58,060 nt of DNA from Caulobacteraceae bacterium (GTDB lineage: Bacteria; Pseudomonadota; Alphaproteobacteria; Caulobacterales; Caulobacteraceae). Location: contig CANESI010000014.1 of the NCBI GenBank assembly GCA_947441065.1, positions 1 to 58,060 on the forward strand, written 5' to 3'. Position numbers and translations under genes: made by a program. Shown in pieces: positions 50,330 to 58,060 of this stretch (position 1 is the first letter of the stretch; the number at the start of each line of letters is the position of its first letter). The notes under the pieces were generated by a model. The model ran no database searches and was not told where the DNA came from. It was given only the letters and a program-made list of their open reading frames with translations.

Positions 50330-50557
50330 ATGTCTACTGTTGAACGTGCATATGTTTTGGCCCGCTCGGGTCAATATGGTGACCTGAACACCTTGAAGGA
50401 CCGCCTGAAGGCTGACGGCTGCCGTGCTGTCGATGCCCTATTGGCGACCCGTTCACTCAAGGGCCACCTCGAGGCGATCTGCGCCGCGACCTACAAGCCC
50501 GTCGTTCAAGCGACGCCCGAAAAACCCGAAGAACTAGAGCCCACGCAGCCCGAATAG
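50330..50557 (+). CDS. Small conserved-looking protein, unknown function
   Basis: 75 residues: MSTVERAYVLARSGQYGDL then a helical KDRLKADGCRAVDALLATRSL and a P/E-rich tail. I recognise no domain. It begins 36 bp after cspA on the same strand with AGGA upstream, and codon use is normal. A role with cspA is inferred only from position. Confidence 0.7.
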   Translation: MSTVERAYVLARSGQYGDLNTLKDRLKADGCRAVDALLATRSLKGHLEAICAATYKPVVQATPEKPEELEPTQPE

Positions 50558-50591
50558 TCCTTGTGGCTCGGCCTGCACCTTTGAAAGCAAC

Positions 50592-50951
50592 ATGTCCAAA
50601 CATCTGAACACCGGCTTCGCAGATCGTCAAAAAACCGCTGCGGAAGCTAAGAAAGCCCTGCTGGCTAAACTTCAACCGAAGCCGGCCGTCACCGATCCCC
50701 TGTTCGATCAGCGCGAAGCCCTTCGTGCCGCCGAACTGGAACGGGTGCGTCTAGAGCGGGCCGAGGCCAAGGCCATCGCTGCACAAGCTGCCGCCGATGC
50801 TAAGGAAGCGGCTCGTCTCGAAGAGGAGGCCCTTGAGGCCGCTGCTCTGGACGCCAAGCGCGGTGAACGCAAGGAACGCAAGGCCCTGACCAAGGCTGAG
50901 CAAAAGGCAAAGCGCGACGAGCGTTACGCAGCCCGCAAGGCCCGTCGCTAA
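50592..50951 (+). CDS. DUF6481 family protein
   Basis: 119 residues, very rich in Ala, Lys, Glu and Arg. The start GFADRQKTAAEAKKALLAK is the DUF6481 opening, followed by PLFDQREALRAAELERVRLER and a long charged helix ending in a basic tail (KRDERYAARKARR). It is likely a coiled, nucleic-acid-associated protein. It follows the previous small gene by 34 bp. DUF6481 genes frequently neighbour cspA. Confidence 0.82.
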   Translation: MSKHLNTGFADRQKTAAEAKKALLAKLQPKPAVTDPLFDQREALRAAELERVRLERAEAKAIAAQAAADAKEAARLEEEALEAAALDAKRGERKERKALTKAEQKAKRDERYAARKARR

Positions 50952-51055
50952 ACCGATAATGATCCGGGAATTGCGGTAACGGGGCAGTCGACTGACGGCC
51001 CCGCAAAATCGCTTACTCTGGATTTGACAGTCCACCGTACAAGGAGATCGCTGAA

Positions 51056-51217
51056 ATGGCGCGCAAACCCAACTACTCCTTCGAGCGCATGGAACGCGAG
51101 CGTCTGAAGGCCATCAAGACCGCCGAAAAGGCCGCTGAAAAGCGTGAGGCGCGTGAACGTGAGCGGGCTGAATCCGGCGAGGCTCCAGATCCAACCACCG
51201 ACGACGGCGACGAATAG
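51056..51217 (+). CDS. 53-residue charged small protein
   Basis: MARKPNYSFERMERERLKAI, then a KTAEKAAEKREARERERAES-type helix and an acidic tail TTDDGDE. AAGGAGA stands nine bases before the ATG, a strong ribosome site. Short proteins opening with ARKPNYxFER are common in alphaproteobacteria. No function is known to me. It ends 8 bp before the next gene. Confidence 0.75.
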   Translation: MARKPNYSFERMERERLKAIKTAEKAAEKREARERERAESGEAPDPTTDDGDE

Positions 51218-51225
51218 GCCTCCCC

Positions 51226-51489
51226 ATGCAGTCCTCAACCATCTTCAACCATGAAACCGTCACGCTTGATGGCGAAAGCTTCTATGAGTGCGAGTTCCGC
51301 GACTGCCGGATGGTCTATAGCGGCGGCGAGTTGCCGGACTTTAAAAAGTGCCGCTTCGACGGATGCGATTGGAAGTTTGAAGGCCCTGCGGCCGACACGC
51401 TCTCGCACCTGAAACTCATCTGGTCCGTCGGTGGCAAGGCCCCCGTTCAGGCCCTGATCAAAGAAATTACCGGCGCCGGCGGCAAGTAG
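51226..51489 (+). CDS. Small protein with pentapeptide-like C-F repeats
   Basis: 87 residues. The middle contains repeating segments FYECEFRDCRMVYSG and FKKCRFDGCDWKFEG, like a very short pentapeptide or beta-helix repeat, followed by a helical tail. It may be translationally linked to the preceding 53-residue gene, 8 bp upstream. Function unknown. Confidence 0.72.
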   Translation: MQSSTIFNHETVTLDGESFYECEFRDCRMVYSGGELPDFKKCRFDGCDWKFEGPAADTLSHLKLIWSVGGKAPVQALIKEITGAGGK

Positions 51490-51548
51490 GCCCTCTGCGG
51501 CCACGCCACGCCCCTCGCCCTTGCCGGAAAAACGAACCTTGATCATTA

Positions 51549-51569
51549 AGTGAGAATGACTCGCAATTT
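51549..51569 (+). promoter_or_regulatory. Fur-box-like sequence upstream of TonB receptor
   Basis: TGAGAATGACTCGCA (51551-51565) is an imperfect palindrome (10 of 15 positions symmetric) that resembles Fur boxes of proteobacterial iron-uptake genes. It lies about 65 bases before the receptor start. Iron control is inferred. Confidence 0.55.
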
Positions 51570-51630
51570 CATTGACTGCAGCCCCGCGCTTCAGTTAATA
51601 ACGCGTCGCAAACTCACTCAGGTATTGATT

Positions 51631-53745
51631 ATGGCCTTAGGTCTCCATCGCGCACAGCTCTTGAACCGAACCGGTGCTGCGAGCCTGATGGCACTGTTCT
51701 GCATCATGCCAAGCCTTGCCCAGGCCGAAGAGTTCGAGATTGCCGAAGTGGTTGTTACCGGCTCGGCCCAACCCTACCTCCAGCACGGCATCGTTTCCGC
51801 CACCAAGACCGCCACCGCCCTGATCGATACGCCGCAGGCTGTGCAGGTCGTCACCCGCGACCAGATCGAGGATCAGGCCATGCAGGGGGTCAGCGACGCG
51901 GTTCGCTATATGCCCGGCGTCGGCATGGCCCAGGGTGAGGGACACCGCAACGCCCCGATCATGCGCGGCGTCAGTTCAACCGCGAACTTCTTCGTCGATG
52001 GCCTGCGCGACGATGTCGAATATTTCCGAGACCTCTACAATATCGAGCGGGTCGAGGGCTTGAGCGGACCTAACGCGTTGATCTTTGGCCGTGGCGGCGG
52101 CGGCGGTGTCCTTAACCGCGTCACGCGTCAGGCCGATGGGACCGTCGGTGCCGAACTGACCGTGAGCGCCGGAAGTTGGAACCAAAGCCGCGCGACTGCT
52201 GATTTGAAATCAGCCATCAGCCCGAACATCGCGCTGCGGGTCACGGGACTTGCAGAAACTGCCGACAGCTTTCGTGATGGGGTGACGAGCGAGCGCTCGG
52301 GCATAAACCCGACCCTTCAGGCGAAATGGGGCAATCACTCGACCCTGCGGCTCAGCTATGAGCACTTCACCTATGCGATGGTGACCGACAGGGGCATTCC
52401 CTCCCTGTCAGGGCGGCCCATTGATACAGCCCCGTCAACCTTCTTTGGCGGCCCGAGCCTGAGCCCAACCGACATGACCCTCAATGTCGGCGAGGTGGTC
52501 TTTGATCATCAGCGAGGCTCAGCGCGCCTGCACAGCAGCACGCGGTTCGGGGCCTATGACAAGGCCTATCAGAACCTCTATCCCGGCGCTGTGAGCGCCA
52601 ACGGATCGTCGGTGGCCCTGTCCGCCTATGCCAATGCCACGACGCGCGAGAATATGCTGCATCAGACCGATCTCACCTGGACCATGGAGAACGGAAGAAC
52701 GAGCCATGATCTCCTCGCAGGGATCGAATTGGGCCGACAGGTTACGGATAACCGCCGCACCACTGGCTTTTTCAGCGACCTAGGGCCAAACGTCACGACC
52801 TTGAACGTGCCCGTCAGCCGTCCGACCGTGGCACCCGCCCTGACCTTTCGACCAATCAGCAGCGACGCCGACAATCACGGGGTCGCGCAGACAGCCGCCG
52901 TCTATATTCAAGATCAGATCCATCTGACGGCTGGATGGACCGCCGTCCTTGGCCTTCGCCACGACCAGTTCCAGATGCGCCTGCGCAACAACCGCAATGG
53001 CAGCGTCATCTCCACCGAGGACCGGCTCTGGTCGCCTCGCGCAGGGCTGATCTACAAGCCGCAGCCGAACCTGTCGCTCTATGCCAGCTACAGCCAGTCC
53101 TACCTGCCCCGCGCCGGTGATCAGTTGGCGGGCCTAACCTTGGCCAACAGCGCCTTAGAACCCGAGGCCTTTCGCAATCAGGAGGTTGGGATCAAGTGGG
53201 ACCTCAAGCCAAACCTCGCCCTTACCTTAGCGACCTATCGGCTAGACCGAACCAATGTGGCGGTTGCCAGTCCTGTTGACCCCACCCAACTGATCCTCGT
53301 CGATGGCCAAAGCAGTTCTGGTCTTGAGCTGGGCCTCAATGGCACCCTTCGTCCAGGCTGGACCATAGCGGGAGGCTATGCCTATCAAGACGGTGAGATC
53401 ACCCAGACCCAATCGGCGACGGCCAAGGCGGGCGCACGACTGGCGCAACTGCCTAAACATTCCCTGTCCCTTTGGAACCGGGTGGAGGTCACGTCCCAGC
53501 TTGCGCTAGGACTGGGCCTCCTGCACCGCAGTGACCAATATACCTCAACGGACAATAGCGTCACCCTGCCCGGCTATAGCCGTGTGGACGCGGCGATCTA
53601 TTGGCGGGTCAGCCCGCACCTGAAGGCGCAACTGAACATCGAGAACCTGTTCGACGTCGGCTATTTCGCCTCGGCCCACAACAATAACAACATCACGCCC
53701 GGCTCACCACGCGCGGTCAAGCTGACCCTCAGCGCGGCACTGTAA
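51631..53745 (+). CDS. TonB-dependent siderophore receptor
   Basis: About 704 residues. A signal peptide (residues about 1-32, ending SLAQA) is followed by the TonB-box region FEIAEVVVTGSAQP, a plug domain (TPQAVQVVTRDQIEDQAM, VDGLRDDVEYFRDLYNIERVEGLSGPNALIFGRGGGGGVLNRV shown in part) and a 22-strand barrel ending RAVKLTLSAAL. The plug pattern (RDLYNIERVEGLSGPNALIF) is of the FecA/FhuA/PupA siderophore type. ATG 51631 is preferred to the frame start at 51550, which would sit inside the Fur-like box. Confidence 0.9.
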   Translation: MALGLHRAQLLNRTGAASLMALFCIMPSLAQAEEFEIAEVVVTGSAQPYLQHGIVSATKTATALIDTPQAVQVVTRDQIEDQAMQGVSDAVRYMPGVGMAQGEGHRNAPIMRGVSSTANFFVDGLRDDVEYFRDLYNIERVEGLSGPNALIFGRGGGGGVLNRVTRQADGTVGAELTVSAGSWNQSRATADLKSAISPNIALRVTGLAETADSFRDGVTSERSGINPTLQAKWGNHSTLRLSYEHFTYAMVTDRGIPSLSGRPIDTAPSTFFGGPSLSPTDMTLNVGEVVFDHQRGSARLHSSTRFGAYDKAYQNLYPGAVSANGSSVALSAYANATTRENMLHQTDLTWTMENGRTSHDLLAGIELGRQVTDNRRTTGFFSDLGPNVTTLNVPVSRPTVAPALTFRPISSDADNHGVAQTAAVYIQDQIHLTAGWTAVLGLRHDQFQMRLRNNRNGSVISTEDRLWSPRAGLIYKPQPNLSLYASYSQSYLPRAGDQLAGLTLANSALEPEAFRNQEVGIKWDLKPNLALTLATYRLDRTNVAVASPVDPTQLILVDGQSSSGLELGLNGTLRPGWTIAGGYAYQDGEITQTQSATAKAGARLAQLPKHSLSLWNRVEVTSQLALGLGLLHRSDQYTSTDNSVTLPGYSRVDAAIYWRVSPHLKAQLNIENLFDVGYFASAHNNNNITPGSPRAVKLTLSAAL

Positions 53746-53862
53746 GCCGGTGCTGAGACTTTTTATCGATGCCAACCCATAATTTCTAGGCAATTGACCG
53801 TTCTCCCAATAATTACGGGGTGCTATGGTCGGTCCAAAGCAAGCACGCACAGGGAGAAGATT

Positions 53863-54840
53863 ATGAAAACTCGCATCACAGAAATGTTCGGCATTGAGCG
53901 CCCCATCATGCAAGGCGGCATGCACTATGTCGGCTTTGCAGAACTGGCTGCCGCCGTGTCCAACGCAGGCGGCATCGGCACGATCACGGCCCTGACCCAG
54001 CCCACGCCTGAGGCTCTGGCCAAGGAAATCGCCAAGGCCAAGGCGATGACCGACAAGCCTTTGGCTGTGAACCTGACCTTCCTGCCCTCAGTCAACCAGC
54101 CCGACTATCCCGGCTATATCAAGTCGATCATCGACGGCGGCATCAAGGTCGTTGAGACGGCGGGCAACAATCCCGCCAAGTGGCTGCCAGGCCTGAAAGA
54201 GGCCGGCATTAAGGTCATTCATAAGTGCACCGCTGTTCGCCACGCCCTTAAGGCTGAGGCCATCGGCTGTGACGCGGTCAGTGTTGACGGCTTTGAGTGC
54301 GGCGGTCACCCCGGCGAAGATGATGTGCCCAACATGATCCTGCTGCCCCGCGCGGCCGACGAGCTGAAGATCCCCTTCTTGGCATCAGGCGGCATGGCCG
54401 ATGCCCGCTCGCTGGTGGCCGCTCTGGCCATGGGCGCAGACGGCATGAATATGGGCACCCGCTTCATTGCCACCAAGGAAGCCCCCGTCCACGAGAACGT
54501 CAAGCAGGCCATCCTCAATGCCTCGGAACTGGACACCCGTCTGGTCATGCGCCCCCTGCGCAACACCGAACGCGTCCTGACCAATGCGGGCGTTGAAAAG
54601 CTGCTGGCCAAGGAAAAGGCTCTCGGATCGGCCATCACCTTTGCCGATATCGCCGAAGAGGTTGCCGGCATCTATCCACGCATCATGCTCAATGGCGAGA
54701 TGGAACTGGGCGCATGGTCCTGCGGCATGGTCGCGGGCCTGATCCACGACATCCCCACCTGCCAAGACCTGATGGACCGGATCATGCTGGAATCCACGCA
54801 GATCATCCGCAGTCGCCTTGAAGCCATGCTGGCTGCCTAA
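53863..54840 (+). CDS. Nitronate monooxygenase / FMN-dependent 2-nitropropane dioxygenase family
   Basis: 325 residues of an FMN TIM-barrel. The opening ERPIMQGGMHYVGFAELAAAVSNAGGIG, the middle GCDAVSVDGFECGGHPGEDD and ASGGMADARSLVAALAMGADGMNMGTRF are characteristic. The family oxidises alkyl nitronates, and many members reduce enoyl-CoA or other substrates, so the substrate is not certain. GGGAGAAG stands just before the ATG at 53863. Confidence 0.9.
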   Translation: MKTRITEMFGIERPIMQGGMHYVGFAELAAAVSNAGGIGTITALTQPTPEALAKEIAKAKAMTDKPLAVNLTFLPSVNQPDYPGYIKSIIDGGIKVVETAGNNPAKWLPGLKEAGIKVIHKCTAVRHALKAEAIGCDAVSVDGFECGGHPGEDDVPNMILLPRAADELKIPFLASGGMADARSLVAALAMGADGMNMGTRFIATKEAPVHENVKQAILNASELDTRLVMRPLRNTERVLTNAGVEKLLAKEKALGSAITFADIAEEVAGIYPRIMLNGEMELGAWSCGMVAGLIHDIPTCQDLMDRIMLESTQIIRSRLEAMLAA

Positions 54841-54854
54841 TCAACAGACTAAAA

Positions 54855-54890
54855 AGGGGCGGCACTCGAAAGGGTTGCCGCCCTTGGTTT
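54855..54890 (+). terminator. Rho-independent terminator
   Basis: GGGCGGCA pairs with TGCCGCCC around an 11-base loop, preceded by AAAAAG and followed by TTGGTTT. It closes the nitronate monooxygenase gene. Confidence 0.7.
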
Positions 54891-54955
54891 GTCATCTATC
54901 TGCCATAGGCTAGGGTTAAGAGCGAAGGTCCGACTGGACCGAACCGGAGCCGACC

Positions 54956-57079
54956 ATGACGCAGATCGATCGCCGCAGCCTTCTGCTCTCTGCCACAGCA
55001 GGGATGGCGCTTCCGCCCTCTATCGCCAAGGCCATGACCATCGACGCCAATGTGCGCACCGGCACCTTGGCCGATGTCGAGCATGTGGTGATCTTCATGC
55101 AAGAAAACCGCTCCTTCGATCACTATTTCGGTGAGATGAACGGCGTGCGCGGCTTTGCCGACCGTTTCCCGATCCCCGTTCCAGATGCGCCCGGCCTAAC
55201 CGGCAAGACCAACTGGACCCAGCGCGATGACAAGGCCAAGTCCACCCCACCGCTGATCTCCCCCTTCGTGCTGGACACCGCCGACAACTTCAAGCTGATG
55301 CGCGTGGCGGGAACGCCCCATTACTGGATGGACGCACAGGAGGCTTGGAACGAAGGGCGCATGAACCGTTGGCCTGAGTTCAAAGAGGCCCACGCCATGG
55401 GTCACTATCGCCGCGCCGACATTCCCTTCCAATATGCCCTCGCCGATGCCTTTACGCTGTGCGACGCCTATCACTGCTCGGCCCAGACCGGCACCAACAC
55501 CAACCGCCTGTTCCTGTGGACCGGGACCAATGACGGCCTTGGCACCCACGGCGGCCCATCGATCTCAAACTCGCATGAGGATGTGCCCGAAAGGGGTGGC
55601 GCTAAGGAGTCCTACACCTGGACCGCCTATGTTCAGCGTCTTCAGGCGGCTGGTATTAGCTGGCGGCTTTACCAAGACATGGCCGACAACTTCACCGACA
55701 ATCCTTTGGCGGGCTTCAAGGCCTTCCGTGATGCCAATGCTGGTCTGCCGGGATCTGATCCGGTCTTGAAAGAGCTGGCCATGAGCACGCGGACCCTTGA
55801 TGGGTTTGCTGAAGATGTGCTGAACGGCAAGCTGCCCAAGGTGTCCTATATCATCGCCCCGGCCAAGGATTCCGAGCATCCCGGACCATCGAGCCCGGCT
55901 CAAGGCGCGGACTATACGGCCCGCGTCATCAATGCCCTGACCGCCGATCCCAAGGTCTGGGCCAAGACCGTCTTGCTGCTCATGTATGACGAAAATGACG
56001 GCTTCTTTGACCATGCGCCGCCGCCCGCGCCGCCGTCGCGAGATCCTGCCAATCCTGAGGCCCTGCTCGGCGCTTCCACCGTCGATACGGCCAGCGAATA
56101 TCATCTGGTCCGCAACCCGACCGAAGCCAAATATGAGCGGGACCACCTGATGGGACGGCCCTATGGCCTTGGCCCACGCGTGCCCATGTTCATCATCTCG
56201 CCTTGGAGCCGTGGCGGCTGGGTCAATTCGCAAGTCTTTGACCACACCTCTGTGATCCGTTTCCTAGAGGAGCGGTTTGGGGTGATGGAGCCCAACATCT
56301 CGCCTTGGCGCCGCGCGGTTTGCGGCGACCTGACTACGGCCTTTAATTTCAAGTCTCCGAACGATGCGGCCTTTGCCCGCAAACTTCCTGAGACCGGGAC
56401 GGATGCAGCCAAGGCCAAGGCCCTGCTCGCTTGGGCCCTGCCCAAGACCCCTGCCAGCCCAACCGCGCCGGTGCAGGCGGCTGGCCTTCGCCCATCACGG
56501 TCCCTGCCCTACGCCCTTGAGGTCAAGGACAGCGTCAAGGATGGCGCGCTTCATCTTAGCTTGAACAATAATGGCAAGGCGGGGGCTGTGTTCCACGTCT
56601 ATGACCGCCTGCGGCTCGACCTGCCGCCCCGGCGCTATACGGTCGAGGCCGGTAAGAGCTTGGCCGATCAGTGGCCTGCGGGAGCCCACGACCTTTGGGT
56701 GCTTGGCCCCAATGGCTTCCATCGTCACTATGTTGGTACAGCTTCAGCAAGCGACGCGGCCGTCTCGACCCGAGCTGAGGCCAAGGGGCCTGTCCTGACC
56801 GTGACGGTCACTAATCCCGGCACGGCGGCGCTGAGCCTTGCCATCACGGCCAATGAATATGGCCTCAAGCCGGTCAATCTATCGGTTCCAGCCAAAGGAA
56901 CGGCCAAGGCCCAATGGACTCTGCGGTCCAGCGCGGGCTGGTACGATCTGTCGGTCACGAACCCCAAGGCCCCCGGCTATCATCGCCGTCTCGCTGGACG
57001 GATAGAGACCGGCAAGGACAGCTTCTCTGATCCGGCTATGGAGGGCCCCGCCCTGATGGATCAGGCGCGGTTGGTATAA
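54956..57079 (+). CDS. Phosphocholine-specific phospholipase C, Tat-exported
   Basis: 707 residues. The N-terminus DRRSLLLSATAGMA is a twin-arginine signal. VVIFMQENRSFDHYFGEMNGVRGFADR is the opening of the phosphoesterase domain of acidic-type PC-PLC (PlcH/PlcN family), with metal and nucleophile residues in ENRSFDHYF, and VLLLMYDENDGFFDH follows. Two C-terminal DUF756-type beta domains (about 520-690) complete the family pattern. It would hydrolyse phosphatidylcholine or sphingomyelin outside the cytoplasm. The TAA stop overlaps the first bases of repeat family A. Confidence 0.92.
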   Translation: MTQIDRRSLLLSATAGMALPPSIAKAMTIDANVRTGTLADVEHVVIFMQENRSFDHYFGEMNGVRGFADRFPIPVPDAPGLTGKTNWTQRDDKAKSTPPLISPFVLDTADNFKLMRVAGTPHYWMDAQEAWNEGRMNRWPEFKEAHAMGHYRRADIPFQYALADAFTLCDAYHCSAQTGTNTNRLFLWTGTNDGLGTHGGPSISNSHEDVPERGGAKESYTWTAYVQRLQAAGISWRLYQDMADNFTDNPLAGFKAFRDANAGLPGSDPVLKELAMSTRTLDGFAEDVLNGKLPKVSYIIAPAKDSEHPGPSSPAQGADYTARVINALTADPKVWAKTVLLLMYDENDGFFDHAPPPAPPSRDPANPEALLGASTVDTASEYHLVRNPTEAKYERDHLMGRPYGLGPRVPMFIISPWSRGGWVNSQVFDHTSVIRFLEERFGVMEPNISPWRRAVCGDLTTAFNFKSPNDAAFARKLPETGTDAAKAKALLAWALPKTPASPTAPVQAAGLRPSRSLPYALEVKDSVKDGALHLSLNNNGKAGAVFHVYDRLRLDLPPRRYTVEAGKSLADQWPAGAHDLWVLGPNGFHRHYVGTASASDAAVSTRAEAKGPVLTVTVTNPGTAALSLAITANEYGLKPVNLSVPAKGTAKAQWTLRSSAGWYDLSVTNPKAPGYHRRLAGRIETGKDSFSDPAMEGPALMDQARLV

Positions 57080-57180
57080 CCCCCTACCCCGGCTTCGCCG
57101 GTACTTCCCCCAGAGGGGGAAGATTTATAGCTTCAAGATCTTCCCCCTCTGGGGGAAGTGGCGCGTAGCGCCGAAGGGGG
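57078..57180. repeat. Palindromic dispersed repeat family A, copy 3
   Basis: Same architecture as the 9.7 and 30.5 kb copies. Its first AA is part of the phospholipase stop codon. Confidence 0.75.
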
Positions 57181-57196
57181 CCTTGTTTGTTAAAGT

Positions 57197-57280
57197 CCCC
57201 CTCACCCAACCCTCTCCCCCAAGGGGGCGAGGGCTTTTCACCCCTTAGCCCTCTCCCTGTGGGAGAGGGTTGGGTGAGGG
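57197..57280. repeat. Dispersed inverted-repeat family C, copy 2
   Basis: CCCTCACCCAACCCTCTCCC pairs with GGGAGAGGGTTGGGTGAGGG around inner pairs. It is followed by CCTTTTTT on the plus strand, so together it may work as a terminator for the phospholipase gene. Confidence 0.7.
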
Positions 57281-57293
57281 CCTTTTTTAAATC

Positions 57294-57449
57294 CTAATTC
57301 ACCTCACCCCACAGTTCGAGGTGATTGTCTCGATACACCCGCCGCTGAGTTTTCAGGGTTAGCATTTCGGTCAGGCCGGTCTCAGCCCGCAGGCTATCGA
57401 CGCCAGTGCGATCTGCAACGGTCACAATCTGCGCCCATAGGGTTTGCAA
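57294..57449 (-). pseudogene. Possible C-terminal gene remnant
   Basis: A 51-codon frame, in-frame TAA immediately upstream of its first TTG, reading LQTLWAQIVTVADRTGVDSL and ending with YRDNHLELWGEVN. It has a coding-like composition but no ribosome site and no ATG except an internal one, so it looks like the tail of a lost gene. I cannot name the family. Confidence 0.35.
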
Positions 57450-57475
57450 TTATTGAAGACCGGAAACGGCTATAG

Positions 57476-58060
57476 TCAGGGTTTTTTGAAATCTAAATCA
57501 TAGATATTGATGATGTAAACTTTTTCGCTAGAAGATCCGCCGCCCTGATAATAGGTCAGCTCTTGCTTTCCATCAGCATTGAAGTCTCCGACTGCAAGAA
57601 GCCTCCCCCACTCCCCTTTGGGAAGGTTGGTCGTCAACCGCGTAAAACGCCCAGCGCCAAGGTTGAAAAACACCAGTAACCGACCGTTACTCACACCGTA
57701 AATGACTTCGAGCAGCCGATCTCCATCCACGTCTCGGATGAAGAAATCCGGCGACCAGTTCAAACGCTCTGCTTTGATATCCGCTTCATCCTGAGGAAGA
57801 GCAAGCGAGGTTATATCTGTAAAGGTGCCTTGGTCATTTCGCAGTAACTGAAGATAGTTGCCTCCATAATAGGGAACATATCTTGAGTGTTGGATCAAAA
57901 GGTCAAGGTCGCCATCATTGTCTAAATCGGCACTTTTTGTTTCCATGTGAAGATTGGTGTCGATGCCATAGATGCTCGGGGGCAGCGCTATCCGTTCATC
58001 AAAATTGAAGCGCCCATTCCTATTTATAAAGAGCAGACTTGGCGTCGAACCATGACCAAA
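57476..58060 (-). CDS. FG-GAP/VCBS repeat protein (5' part outside window)
   Basis: 194 residues are visible and the frame is open to the window edge, so the true start lies outside. Repeats DLDNDGDLDLLI, DVDGDRLLEVIYG and DFNADGKQELTYY are calcium-binding FG-GAP/VCBS-type beta-propeller blades, preceded by GHGSTPSLLFINRNGRF. Such proteins are usually exported or surface-linked. Its lower GC content than the rest suggests a different origin. An internal ATG at 57946 is probably not the start. Confidence 0.78.
   Translation of the reverse strand, partial: FGHGSTPSLLFINRNGRFNFDERIALPPSIYGIDTNLHMETKSADLDNDGDLDLLIQHSRYVPYYGGNYLQLLRNDQGTFTDITSLALPQDEADIKAERLNWSPDFFIRDVDGDRLLEVIYGVSNGRLLVFFNLGAGRFTRLTTNLPKGEWGRLLAVGDFNADGKQELTYYQGGGSSSEKVYIINIYDLDFKKP

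Noticed and set aside
50975-51005. Hairpin CGGGGC/GCCCCG between the DUF6481 and 53-residue genes
   Set aside because: A 6-bp stem with a 12-base loop and no T-run; could be chance in this GC content.

Overview
The window is GC-rich, gene-dense DNA from an alphaproteobacterium. A Caulobacterales-like organism is the best guess. The reasons are a GTTC-N7-GTTC SOS box in front of recA, methionine synthase split into two proteins under an ArsR-methyltransferase regulator, the nadABC/queF gene set, a Coq4 protein, an RHH_4 protein, a DUF2125 protein, a DUF6481 protein and TonB/TorF outer-membrane proteins. The genus cannot be fixed from sequence alone. No rRNA, CRISPR array, transposase or prophage is visible. 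One tRNA (Leu, UAA) is present.

Layout. 1-5.9 kb: 5' part of recA with its SOS box, a hybrid histidine kinase, a Tat-exported DUF885 protein, a small membrane protein and a TerB/J-domain protein. 5.9-11.4 kb: a fused 5-oxoprolinase/hydantoinase, a repeat cluster and a Baeyer-Villiger-type flavin monooxygenase. 11.5-14.0 kb: a three-gene redox cluster (rubrerythrin, two-cluster Fe-S/CCG oxidoreductase, DUF3501). 14.1-16.7 kb: ettA and a 2-hydroxyacid dehydrogenase. 16.9-22.6 kb: methionine-cycle operon (SahR-like regulator, metF, metH part 1, metH part 2) with a perfect 12-bp inverted-repeat operator over its start. 22.6-23.2 kb: dense repeat cluster. 23.2-27.7 kb: ChaC-like cyclotransferase, DUF2125 protein, then a chorismate mutase-like protein, an HisC-type aminotransferase and prephenate dehydrogenase, likely for tyrosine/phenylalanine synthesis. 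27.7-30.3 kb: pdxH, a J-domain protein and aroC. 30.6-35.8 kb: Coq4, RHH protein, uvrD/pcrA, greA, ELM1-like protein. 36-39.9 kb: nadA-nadB-nadC behind a palindromic operator, then queF. 40-49.7 kb: SDRs, TorF-type porin, an unrecognised pair of tandem paralogs next to tRNA-Leu, SPOR protein, CinA/MoaB-like protein, aminoglycoside-phosphotransferase-like protein and a sugar-dehydrogenase-like lipoprotein. 50-51.5 kb: cspA followed by four small proteins. 51.6-57.1 kb: TonB-dependent receptor with a Fur-like box, nitronate monooxygenase-like protein and Tat-exported phospholipase C. 57.1-58.06 kb: repeats, a possible gene remnant, and an FG-GAP protein cut by the window edge.

The most unusual material is the 42.0-44.45 kb paralog pair. 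I recognise no family for it. Both copies carry the same upstream element at exactly the same distance from the start codon, both have an AT-rich inner segment, and the second copy reads into the antisense of tRNA-Leu. The second unusual feature is a set of dispersed palindromic repeats that recurs at four intergenic sites and nowhere inside genes.
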